NCBI RefSeq assembly: GCF_040717455.1
Contig: NZ_JBFEFH010000012.1
Span: 117,803-181,802, forward strand
Direction: 5' to 3'
Source: Tautonia sp040717455
Lineage (GTDB): Bacteria; Planctomycetota; Planctomycetia; Isosphaerales; Isosphaeraceae
Length of the DNA: 64,000 nt
The notes below the pieces were generated by a model, which saw only the letters and a list, made by a program, of their open reading frames with translations, was not told the DNA's origin and ran no database searches. Shown here one piece after another: positions 7,968 through 15,498 of this stretch (the stretch's first letter is position 1; each line of letters starts with the position of its first letter). The position numbers were made by a program, and so were the translations under genes.

Positions 7968-9824
7968 TCAGTCCAGAGGATACTGGGAAACCAGGGTCGG
8001 ACGAAAGGCTTCAGGATTCGCATCCTTCAGCTCCGATCGATCGATCACATGATCGCCGAGCACGAGCAGGTCCATCTCGGTGGCCAGGAAGCAGCGGTAG
8101 GCGTCCTGCGGGGTGCAAACGATGGGCTCTCCCCGGACGTTGAAGCTGGTGTTGACCAGGATCGGGCAGCCGGTGAGCTGCTCGAAGGCCCGGAGCAGGG
8201 CGTGGAAGCGCGGCGCACGCGCGTGGTCGACCGTCTGGACCCGAGCACTGCGATCGACGTGGGTGATCGCCGGCACCTGGGAACGCACCACCCGGACCCG
8301 ATTACGCAGGTCGGGGTCGTGCTCCATGAGGTGCGTTTCGTCCGGGGTGAGCGGCACCAGGCGGTCCTCCCGGACGGGGGCGACGACGAGCATGTAGGGG
8401 CTCTCGCGCCCTCGGGGCAGGTCAAACCACTCCTGCGCGCGCTCCCGGAGAACGGCCGGGGCGAAGGGCCGGAAGCTTTCGCGGTACTTGATCTTCAGGT
8501 TCAGGGTCGTCTGCATTGCGGCCGATCGCGGATCGGCCAGAATGCTCCGGGCCCCCAGGGCCCGGGGGCCGAACTCCATGCGGCCCTGAAACCAGCCGAC
8601 GACCTGGCCCGTGGCCAGAGCCCGTGCGACGGACACGCAGAGCGATGCCTCGTCCGCAAAGCGGCGGGCCGGGATCTGCTCCCGGGCAAGCCAGGAGGCA
8701 ATCTGCTCGGGGTCAAACGACGGACCGAGCAGGCTGGCGTGTTGCGCGTCCGTCGGGCCGGCATCCCGCGGGTTGCCGAGCAGTTGATGCCAGACGAACA
8801 GGGCGGCCCCGAGGGCCCCGCCCGCGTCACCGGCGGCCGGCTGGACCCAGAGGTCCTCGAACGGGCCTTCCCGGAGCAACCGGCCGTTGGCGACGCAGTT
8901 CAGGGCCACCCCGCCGGCCATCACCAGGCGGGTCATCCCGGTCTGACGCTGCGACCGCTCGGCGATCCGCAGCAGTACCTCCTCGGTCACCGCCTGGATG
9001 CTCGCCGCCAGGTCCATGTGCCGCGGCTCGATCTGGGACTCCGGCCGGCGCGGCGGCCCCCCGAAGCGGCGGTGGAAGCGCCGGCCGGTCATCGTCAGAC
9101 CGTGCGGATAGGTGAAATAGTCCATGTTCAGCCGGAAGCTGCCGTCGGGCCTCAGGTCGATCAGCTCCCGGAGGATCAGATCCCGGTAGATCGGCCGGCC
9201 GTAGGGGGCCAGGCCCATCAGCTTGTACTCGCCGCTGTTGACCCGGAAGCCGCAGTAGGCGGTGAAGGCCGAATAGAGCAGGCCCAGCGAGTGCGGAAAC
9301 CGCAGCTCCTCGGTCAGCGCGATCTGGTGGCCGCGACCGACGCCGAGCGTCGTCGTGCTCCACTCGCCGACGCCGTCGACCGTCAGGATCGCCGCCTCGG
9401 CAAAGGGGCTTGGGAAGAAGGCGCTGGCGGCGTGCGACTCGTGGTGCGTGGCGAAGACGAGCCGGGCGCGGGGCATCCCTCCCAGCCCGCGGCGGATCGT
9501 CGGGCGCAGGTGCAGCTTCTGCTTGAGCCAGATCGGCATGGCTTGGGAAAAACTCGCCAGTCCCCTCGGCGCGGTGGCGAGGTAGGTCTCCAGCAGTCGA
9601 TCGAACTTCAGCAGCGGCTTCTCGTAGAAGGCCACATAGTCGAGGTCGTCCGCCGAGAGTCCCGCCGTTTCCAGACACGACGCGATCGCCCGCTCGGGAA
9701 ACCGAGCGTCGTGCTTGATCCGCGAAAAGCGCTCCTCCTGGGCCGCGGCGACGATGGTCCCATCGACCACCAGCGCCGCGGCGCTATCGTGATAGAAGGC
9801 GGAGATGCCCAGAATACGAGCCAT
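7968..9824 (-). CDS. NodU/CmcH-type carbamoyltransferase
   Basis: The 618-aa protein is full length for the NodU/CmcH family, which transfers carbamoyl groups from carbamoyl phosphate to hydroxyls of sugars or small molecules. The N-terminal Kae1-like domain shows GISAFYHDSAAAL (6-18), EERFSRIKHD (30-39) and the metal-binding HHESHAASAFF cluster (His127, His128, His131). The C-terminal YrdC-like domain has GRMEFGPRALGARSIL, which holds the carbamoyl-adenylate. It is the first gene of the operon with SxtJ and DUF5989. The acceptor substrate cannot be read from the sequence; the nearby SGNH hydrolase and nucleotide-sugar dehydrogenase suggest a glycan. Confidence 0.93.
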   Translation of the reverse strand: MARILGISAFYHDSAAALVVDGTIVAAAQEERFSRIKHDARFPERAIASCLETAGLSADDLDYVAFYEKPLLKFDRLLETYLATAPRGLASFSQAMPIWLKQKLHLRPTIRRGLGGMPRARLVFATHHESHAASAFFPSPFAEAAILTVDGVGEWSTTTLGVGRGHQIALTEELRFPHSLGLLYSAFTAYCGFRVNSGEYKLMGLAPYGRPIYRDLILRELIDLRPDGSFRLNMDYFTYPHGLTMTGRRFHRRFGGPPRRPESQIEPRHMDLAASIQAVTEEVLLRIAERSQRQTGMTRLVMAGGVALNCVANGRLLREGPFEDLWVQPAAGDAGGALGAALFVWHQLLGNPRDAGPTDAQHASLLGPSFDPEQIASWLAREQIPARRFADEASLCVSVARALATGQVVGWFQGRMEFGPRALGARSILADPRSAAMQTTLNLKIKYRESFRPFAPAVLRERAQEWFDLPRGRESPYMLVVAPVREDRLVPLTPDETHLMEHDPDLRNRVRVVRSQVPAITHVDRSARVQTVDHARAPRFHALLRAFEQLTGCPILVNTSFNVRGEPIVCTPQDAYRCFLATEMDLLVLGDHVIDRSELKDANPEAFRPTLVSQYPLD

Positions 9825-10265
9825 CAGATGCCCAAACCAACACCGTGACGCGCGGGCGGATCACACCACAACCGACCGCCAGCCGGGTCCGATCGTACCG
9901 CCCCGTTGTTTCCGATCGCCAGCACAATTCTCAACTTCCCGGGTGATGCGTTGGCCAGAGCCGGCTCACGACACGCGCTCGCCGCCCTCGGTCGCGGTGA
10001 GGTTGCGGCCCGCAGATCCCTCGAACTGCCGTCGGCGACCGCTGGAGGAGACGACCGCCGCGGATTGAGCCGCTCCCGCCCGCGGTGAACGGTCAGTGTG
10101 TGCGGAAGGAGGGCACCGGCGCGTCCCCGCCTGACGCTGGGGCATTGCCCCCGCGTCCCCCTGGTGAGCCTCAGGAAGTGTGATCCGCGGCGGTCGCCCA
10201 CAGGCGGGCTGCCCCCTGGCGCCATGAGACGAACAGCCCCCACCCAGGCACCGCCCGCTGAGGGC
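9825..10265. other. Intergenic region, no gene seen
   Basis: About 440 bp between the start of the carbamoyltransferase gene and the terminator of the DUF1257 operon. It should contain the promoter of the leftward carbamoyltransferase operon. I see no coding sequence with a ribosome site or known domain and no clear promoter boxes. Confidence 0.4.
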
Positions 10266-10266
10266 G

Positions 10267-10312
10267 AAAAAAAACGCGGAACTCCGGCCACGGCCGCCGC
10301 CGTGGCCGGAGT
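10267..10312 (-). terminator. Intrinsic terminator of the DUF1257-AAA operon
   Basis: Reading the minus strand, a perfect 13-bp stem (10312-10300 with 10293-10281, loop of 6) is followed 6 nt later by a run of eight T residues (10274-10267). It lies 45 nt past the stop of the last gene and is the clearest rho-independent terminator in the window. Confidence 0.93.
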
Positions 10313-10357
10313 GCGCCAGGTTCTGAAACAAAATTGGACCGGGCTGCGGAGCCTGGC

Positions 10358-10819
10358 TCAGACGATCGCGTCGGTCTTGAGCGCGTCGATCAGCCGCGAG
10401 GCCTGGGCCACGCTGAGGTCCTCAACCCGGTCGACCTGGAACTCCTGGCGGCGGGCGATCGCGCGGATCGCCTGGACCTGCCGCTCGGAGGCCGGGCGAT
10501 CGGGGCGAGACGCCGCAGGTGCAGGGCTGGCGACCGACCCGTTTCGAATGGGCAAGGGATGCGGGGGCGTGTCCGGCCGATCGAGCACGGGCCCCAGCGG
10601 CGTCTCCACCCCCTCCGGCCCGGCCTGGCGGGCCAGCTCCTCGGCCACCGCCGCGCGGCAGGCGGTGAAGGCCGCACGGATCTGGGCCCGGAGGGCCTCG
10701 GGATCCCGCTCGAGGAGGGCGGCGTCGAGCTCGACGACGAGGGCACAGCTCGCGCCGAGCGAACTGTAGCCCGGCTGCCCCAGCTTGCGGGCGCAGCCGA
10801 CACGCAGGGTCAGGGGCAT
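10358..10819 (-). CDS. Unrecognised protein, last gene of DUF1257-AAA operon
   Basis: A 153-aa soluble protein. The N-terminal part has a compact GCARKLGQPGYSSLGASC motif followed by a helical segment; the middle is Pro-rich and the C-terminus (about 105-150) has a helical RQVQAIRAIARRQ motif and a basic/acidic patch. I cannot place it in a family. The ATG lies inside the end of the upstream small gene (10-nt overlap), suggesting translational coupling, and the operon terminator follows it. Context ties it to the DUF1257/DUF2997/AAA ATPase module. Confidence 0.65.
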   Translation of the reverse strand: MPLTLRVGCARKLGQPGYSSLGASCALVVELDAALLERDPEALRAQIRAAFTACRAAVAEELARQAGPEGVETPLGPVLDRPDTPPHPLPIRNGSVASPAPAASRPDRPASERQVQAIRAIARRQEFQVDRVEDLSVAQASRLIDALKTDAIV

Positions 10820-11046
10820 GACCGGTCCTCCGGGGCCAGGGGCCGAAGGACCGGGGTCGTGACGCCGCTCGCGGCGCCACGGTGGGCGGGCCGTGCGGGG
10901 CGACCGCGCGGCGATCGGAGGTTGCCCGGGCCCGCGTGCCGGCGGCCGCGACGGTGCCCCTGGCGGGCCAGGCTCCCGGCCAGGCGGGCGCAGGCCTGCC
11001 AAAGCAGGGTGCGACCGCATCGCAAAAGAAATTGGAGTAATGTCAT
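10810..11046 (-). CDS. Possible small basic protein in DUF1257-AAA operon
   Basis: A 78-aa open frame beginning MTLLQFLLRCGRTLLWQACARL, an amphipathic or weakly membrane-seeking helix, followed by a very Arg-rich tail. An AAAGGA element lies about 9 nt before the ATG, and the stop overlaps the next gene's start by 10 nt. In GC-rich DNA such frames can be accidental, so support is moderate. About 200 bp without a convincing gene separate it from the 98-aa gene upstream. Confidence 0.4.
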   Translation of the reverse strand: MTLLQFLLRCGRTLLWQACARLAGSLARQGHRRGRRHAGPGNLRSPRGRPARPAHRGAASGVTTPVLRPLAPEDRSCP

Positions 11047-11242
11047 GGAAAAAGATCCTTTCACACAATGCGAGTGACGGCTGAACCCCAGGGGCGGCAA
11101 CGGACCTTGGGGGGCCGCATGCGGAGCACGCGGGAACGCTCCCGTGCGCCGGACAGGACCGCCGCGACGGCGGGTCCCGTCCGTGCCGCGAAGAAAACAC
11201 ACCAGGAAACCTTCATAAGCTTGCGTGCGTGTCCCTCCGCGG

Positions 11243-11539
11243 TCACGACGCCCCGCCGGCCTGCGGGGGAGCGTCGGGGGCCGCGTCCGGGCCGCCGCCG
11301 CGATCACCCAGGAGCACCCGGGCGAGCCAGGCCTCCTCGGCCGCCAGGGCGGCGCTGCGGGTGGCGAAGGGACCCAGCACGGGGCCGCCGACAGGGGACA
11401 GGTCGGCGAACCAGCGGCCGGCCAGGTCCGGGTCGACCACGCCGGCCCGGACGATCCGCGGCGCACCGAGGGCCGCCAGGTCGATCGCCTCGGCGTAGCG
11501 GCCACGGACCCGACCGCCAGGTGCGATGAAGAGATCCAT
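11243..11539 (-). CDS. Unrecognised 98-aa protein in DUF1257-AAA operon
   Basis: The product starts MDLFIAPGGRVRGRYAEAIDL and contains a GRWFADLSPVGGPVLGPF segment, then a helical AALAAEEAWL motif and a low-complexity Pro/Gly/Ala tail. GGAGGG lies 8 nt before the ATG and only 4 nt separate it from the stop of the upstream 336-aa gene, so the two are surely co-translated. I do not recognise the family. The conserved-looking core and tight spacing argue for a real gene working with the ATPase module. Confidence 0.65.
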   Translation of the reverse strand: MDLFIAPGGRVRGRYAEAIDLAALGAPRIVRAGVVDPDLAGRWFADLSPVGGPVLGPFATRSAALAAEEAWLARVLLGDRGGGPDAAPDAPPQAGGAS

Positions 11540-11543
11540 CGCG

Positions 11544-12554
11544 TTAGCCCTCCGAGGACGGGGACGGGGACGGGGACGGGGATGGGGACGGCCCGCGCAG
11601 CACACGGCGGCGGGGCCGCTCGACGACGAGCGTCTGCAGTTCATCCCGGACCCGGCCGAGCCGCTCGGCCACGTGCTGACGCAGCGCGCCCTGGTCGCGC
11701 AGATCCTGAGGACCGAGGCCCCGGACGATCCGCTGGGCCTCGGTCACGAGCGCGTCGAGTTGCTCATGCGAGCGGACGTCGAGCTGACGGAACCGCTCGA
11801 AAAACGCCGAGAGATTTCCCACGGCCGAGTCGCGGAAGACCCGCGGCGTGCCGTCGGCCTCGGTGCCGAGCCGCTCGGTGAGGTGGCCGACCAGCCGCGC
11901 GAACTCGGCCAGGAACGCCTCCTCGGCCAGGCGCACCGCCTCGTCGAACCGCTGGCGGACGCGCCGTTGTTCCTCGCGATAGAGCGCGGGGGACAGTGCG
12001 AGCAGGTAGCCGGGCGGTTCGATGTTGGGGAAATCCCAGCTCACATCGAAGAGACCCGCGAGCGTGGCGGGGTAATCGTTCGGGTCGTACAGGTCGCCCA
12101 GCTGACGGGCGGCCGATGCGCGGAGCTCGGCGTAGTGCCGATCGAGCTCGGCGACGGCATCGGCCAGCTCGACGCGGTAATCGGTCATCAGGGCCAGGAA
12201 CGCCTCGACCTGATCGCGCCGCAGCAGCCGGACGCCGGGCTCGGGGAAGGGCAGGCTCATGCCGCACCAGGACTCGACGATCTTCGTCCGGACCGCCGAG
12301 ACGGCGCGGAAGGCCGGCGCCTTCGAGTCCCAGAGCTTCTTGCCGGCCGAGACGAACGGGGCATCGGCCTCGAAGGTGGCGGCGGCCCGGGCCTTCTGCT
12401 CGGCGTTGAGGCTCTTGGTGAGGCCGAACCAGGTGAACGACAAACGGACGGGGGCCATCGCGCTCCGCAGGCGACGGACGGCCTCGTCGTGCGAGCCGGT
12501 GGGACCACCGAGGGTGGGAGAGGCCGGGGCATGGGAATCGATCAGTGCCGACAT
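11544..12554 (-). CDS. Unrecognised 336-aa helical protein next to Ycf46-like ATPase
   Basis: A soluble, mostly helical, charged protein. It has an N-terminal RLSFTWFGLTKSLNAEQKA segment (about 36-55), a central DYPATLAGLFDVSWDFPN segment, and a C-terminal coiled-coil-like region ending in a PSPSPSPSPSPS tail encoded by a hexanucleotide repeat. The layout resembles DUF3150-type proteins of phages and plasmids, but that is only an impression. AGGAG lies 10 nt before the ATG. It sits between the AAA ATPase and the small operon genes, so it may be a partner or client of the ATPase. Confidence 0.75.
   Translation of the reverse strand: MSALIDSHAPASPTLGGPTGSHDEAVRRLRSAMAPVRLSFTWFGLTKSLNAEQKARAAATFEADAPFVSAGKKLWDSKAPAFRAVSAVRTKIVESWCGMSLPFPEPGVRLLRRDQVEAFLALMTDYRVELADAVAELDRHYAELRASAARQLGDLYDPNDYPATLAGLFDVSWDFPNIEPPGYLLALSPALYREEQRRVRQRFDEAVRLAEEAFLAEFARLVGHLTERLGTEADGTPRVFRDSAVGNLSAFFERFRQLDVRSHEQLDALVTEAQRIVRGLGPQDLRDQGALRQHVAERLGRVRDELQTLVVERPRRRVLRGPSPSPSPSPSPSSEG
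11556..11591. repeat. Hexanucleotide tandem repeat in coding sequence
   Basis: Roughly six copies of GGGGAC (one with a T substitution) in a row. On the coding strand they give the alternating Pro-Ser tail at the end of the 336-aa protein. The unit is a multiple of three, so slippage would change tail length without breaking the frame. Confidence 0.85.
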
Positions 12555-12730
12555 GGTTGATCATCTCCTAACGAAAATGGAAACGGGACGGCGACCTGGA
12601 CCACCCGGATCGCCGCCCCGTAGAACCGAGGAGGAATTCTTGCAAGAACATGAGATTGTCTGGAGAGTTTCCTCCCTACGATCGAAGACCGGGCCGGATC
12701 CGGGGACGAACCCCCGAGTCGGCGAGCGGT

Positions 12731-13030
12731 TCAGTTGGCCGAGGGGCCGTCGCGGCCCACCCGTCGGCCGGTGCGGCCGGGAGTCCTGCCGGGCTCCTCC
12801 CCCGCAGGCCGGTGGTACAGCCCGGGGACCTCGGCACTGAGGCACCGGCCCGAGGCCCAGGTGCGCAGGCGTTCGACATCCTCGGCGGCCGTCGCCGCCA
12901 CCGGCACGATCTGCCGCGCCGATTCGACGAGTGAAATTTCGAGCAAGCGTGCCAATCGGCAGCAGGCCCGGATCTCGGCGCCCGTCCAGGAGCGATCGGT
13001 CGGACGCCGCTGCGCCGGGTCCAGGTCGTA
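12731..13030 (-). pseudogene. C-terminal segment of the Ycf46-like ATPase, cut off by TAG
   Basis: Directly after the TAG that ends the AAA ATPase, the same reading frame stays open for 99 codons. It encodes what the family needs next: a DPAQRRPTDRSWTGAEIRACC segment and a helical LARLLEISLVESARQIVPVA segment, the small lid domain containing sensor 2, then RLRTWASGRCLSAEVPGLY. No frameshift is involved; one base change (for example CAG to TAG) separates the parts. Either the gene is broken, the TAG is read through, or the base is an error. Confidence 0.75.
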
Positions 13031-14290
13031 CTAACGGATGTACAATTCCCAGATCGCTGCCTTCTCGCGGGCCGAGGGCAAATCGAGAAAAAAGACTGCA
13101 TCCCAGCGTTCCGCCCGCGCGAACTCGGGCGGGAGCGCCGAGATGTCGTTGCAGGTGGCGATCACGAACACGTCGGAGTCGCGATCGCTCAACCAGCTGA
13201 GCAGGCTCCCGAAGAGCCGGCTCGACACGCCGCCGTCGGATCGTCCGCCGGACTGGATCCCCGACAATGCCTTGTCGATCTCGTCAATGAACATCAACGA
13301 GGGTGCCATCGTATCGGCGATCGCCAGCGCCTGCCGGGTTCGTTCCTCCGTCTGGCCGACGAGCGAACCCATGAGCGCGCCGACCTCCATCACGAGCGTG
13401 GGCTGGCCGACCTCGTTGCCCAGCGCCTGGGCGAACGCGCTCTTGCCCGTCCCCGGCACCCCGAGCAGGAGCACCCCCCTGGGACGGACTCCGACCGGGC
13501 GATCGGGCCGCAGGGCGCGGGCGCAGAAGGACTTCAGGGCGTCCAGGCCGCCGAGGCGGGCGAACCCCGCGCCGCCCCGGTGCAGCCGCATCAGGCCCGA
13601 GCGGGTGAGGGCCTGCGCTTTCAACTCCCAGAGGGTTTCGGGCTGCACCCGACCGTGGCGGACGAGCGAGAGTGCCACCGCCCCCTCGGCCTCCAGCCGG
13701 GTCAGCCCGGCGGCGGCGTCGAGCACGGCGTCCCGCCCGGGCCCCTCGGCCGGCAGCTCGCCCGGCTCGGTGGCGATCGCGCGGGCGATGGCCTCCAGCT
13801 GGTCGCGGCCGGGCAGGGCGTGTTCAATGATCACGAACTGGCGTTCGAGTTCCGGCGGCAAGGCCACCGACGGCGCGAGGATGACGATCGTGGCGCGATC
13901 CCGCTTGCCCCGCGCCAGCGCCGCATCGAGGGCCTGGACCAGCTTGGCCGAGCCGAGCAGGCGGTGCAAATTGCGCAGGACGAGAATGGCCGCCCCATCT
14001 CCCTCGCCGCGCGCAAGCCGGGCGAGGGCCCGCAGGGCGGTCATCGGGTCGGACCCGTCGGCGACGAGCGTACCCGGGCCCTGAGTTCCGGGATCGGTCC
14101 CGTCGGTCGGGGGTGGGCCGGCTCCCAGGACCCGCAGGCCCTGCTTCAGGTCCCAGTCGGCCAGGGACCAGCCGCGGTCCCGGCAAAGCGCGGCCAGCTC
14201 GGCCACGGCGTCGTCGTGCTCGTGCGAGACGACCCACAGGCCGGGGAAGGCGGCGCGGACCAGCTCCGCGACGCGTTCGGAAAGCGTCAT
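13031..14290 (-). CDS. Ycf46-type AAA ATPase, truncated by in-frame TAG
   Basis: The 419-aa product matches plastid/cyanobacterial Ycf46-type AAA proteins. The N-terminal domain (1-200) has VVSHEHDDAVAEL and ILRNLHRLL-like segments typical of the family. The AAA core has Walker A GVPGTGKSA, Walker B LMFIDEIDKAL and a sensor region with VIATCNDISALPPEF plus an Arg-finger region. The family is normally about 500 aa; here a TAG codon follows WELYIR, removing the lid subdomain, which continues in frame downstream. AGGAG lies 6 nt before this ATG. It follows DUF1257 and DUF2997, the same association as ycf35 and ycf46. The substrate is unknown. Confidence 0.85.
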   Translation of the reverse strand: MTLSERVAELVRAAFPGLWVVSHEHDDAVAELAALCRDRGWSLADWDLKQGLRVLGAGPPPTDGTDPGTQGPGTLVADGSDPMTALRALARLARGEGDGAAILVLRNLHRLLGSAKLVQALDAALARGKRDRATIVILAPSVALPPELERQFVIIEHALPGRDQLEAIARAIATEPGELPAEGPGRDAVLDAAAGLTRLEAEGAVALSLVRHGRVQPETLWELKAQALTRSGLMRLHRGGAGFARLGGLDALKSFCARALRPDRPVGVRPRGVLLLGVPGTGKSAFAQALGNEVGQPTLVMEVGALMGSLVGQTEERTRQALAIADTMAPSLMFIDEIDKALSGIQSGGRSDGGVSSRLFGSLLSWLSDRDSDVFVIATCNDISALPPEFARAERWDAVFFLDLPSAREKAAIWELYIR

Positions 14291-14437
14291 AACGTCACTC
14301 CTAAGGATATGGAAGGTGGAGATTTCAGATCGGAGGAAAAGACCGGTCGGACCGAGCCCGACCGGGGGACGGACGGCGAACGCCGCCATGCCCTCGACGG
14401 GCACGGTGTCCGGTCCCTCGGGATCACGTCCCGGCGA

Positions 14438-14653
14438 TCATTGCGACTGGCGCAACTGGTGCTCGACGGTCGCCTGGTGATAGAACTCCGCCGTCAACCG
14501 CTCGCCGGTCGAGCGGCCCAGAGCCTCCTCCAGGAACCTGCTGGCCGCGCGGCAGGAGGCGCCGGCGAAGCCCTTCGTTGCGACCCGGGTGTTGCCCTGC
14601 GGGTCGACCGTGATCTCGATCACGGGACCGTCCGGAGCACTGGGGAGGCTCAT
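14438..14653 (-). CDS. DUF2997 family small protein
   Basis: A 71-aa protein with the VIEITVDPQGNTRVATKGFAGASC core that defines DUF2997, followed by a helix with FLEEALGRSTGERLTAEFY. Members are small, soluble, of unknown function, and typically encoded beside DUF1257 (Ycf35) in cyanobacteria and other bacteria. Its ATG overlaps the DUF1257 stop (ATGA at 14653-14650), so translation is coupled. A 147-bp gap then precedes the AAA ATPase. Confidence 0.88.
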   Translation of the reverse strand: MSLPSAPDGPVIEITVDPQGNTRVATKGFAGASCRAASRFLEEALGRSTGERLTAEFYHQATVEHQLRQSQ

Positions 14654-15018
14654 GCGCTCCCCCCGACCGCGATGGTCAATTTGATGGTCCCATCGGCCAG
14701 GGTTTGTTCTCGGACCGAATGCCCACGGCGGTGGGCCTCGATCCGGGCCTTCTCGACGGCATAACCCTGCTGGAAGCGGCCCAGCTGGGCCGGGTCGCCC
14801 CAGGCCCCCTCATAGTTGTCAAAGCGCACGGTCCCGTGCTCGGTGTCAACGACCAGGGGATAGCGCCAGCCGGGCAGGCGGACGAGCAGCCCCTCGGCCT
14901 CGCCGGCGAAGAGGCGGGCAACACCCCGCTCGGGCGCGGCCAGGCCCAGGCGGCGACAGGCGGCGGACACGGCCTGCACGTCGCGGATCTGCGTTTCAAG
15001 GGTCACAAGGTGGCTCAT
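14650..15018 (-). CDS. DUF1257 (Ycf35-like) protein
   Basis: The 122-aa product starts MSHLVTLETQIRDVQAVSAACRRLG and continues with a WRYPLVVDTEHGTVRFDNYEGAWG core and a QGYAVEKARIEAHRRGHSV helix, the pattern of the DUF1257/Ycf35 family found in plastid genomes, cyanobacteria and scattered other bacteria. No catalytic motif is evident. AGGAG lies about 10 nt before the ATG. It is the first gene of the operon running through DUF2997, the AAA ATPase and several unknown genes to the terminator at 10267. Confidence 0.9.
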   Translation of the reverse strand: MSHLVTLETQIRDVQAVSAACRRLGLAAPERGVARLFAGEAEGLLVRLPGWRYPLVVDTEHGTVRFDNYEGAWGDPAQLGRFQQGYAVEKARIEAHRRGHSVREQTLADGTIKLTIAVGGSA

Positions 15019-15498
15019 GACGAGAGGGGTCTCCTGGGTGGATTGATCGAGGAACCGAGGGTCACGGGTGACCTCATGCCGCGCTCGACACGCTGGTCAC
15101 CGGGACGGAGCCAGGCGAACGTCTGGCCTCAAGGGGTTATGACTCGAAAAATTGTTCTATTTAGATAAATACTGAATAAGTGATCAGAATTGGGTGCATG
15201 TCCAGCATTCGCCTGTTCCGTGTGGGAGCGAGCTGGCCAGTGGTGGGGCGGGAACCCGAGCGTGACCCCGGGCAAGGGGCTGGGGCGGGGGGGCGTGTGC
15301 CGACCGACGCCGGGGGACCGGCTGGGGGCGGTTGTCTCCTGTCACAACCCTTGGGAACCCGCCGTTGAAGACGAACAGGCTGAGAACCGATCCGGATTTC
15401 CGGACCGAGGGATTGGGTCCTCGGTGGCGGGGAGGCGGGGCCGCCTTCTATACTCCAATCGTGTGTGCGGACTTCTCCCGATTGTGGAACTGTGATCC
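15019..15498. promoter_or_regulatory. Divergent intergenic region with AT-rich pocket
   Basis: This 480-bp gap separates the leftward DUF1257 operon from the rightward nucleotide-sugar dehydrogenase. It holds an unusually AT-rich stretch (about 15140-15190) in an otherwise GC-rich region, the most likely place for the operon promoter. Open frames on the plus strand here have no ribosome site or domain. Confidence 0.4.

Noticed and set aside
11061..11246. 61-codon minus-strand frame between the 98-aa and 78-aa genes
   Set aside because: No ribosome-binding site and no recognisable sequence; left as non-coding.
15180..15495. Short plus-strand frames before the nucleotide-sugar dehydrogenase
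   Set aside because: Low-complexity translation, no ribosome site, and they lie in a divergent promoter region.
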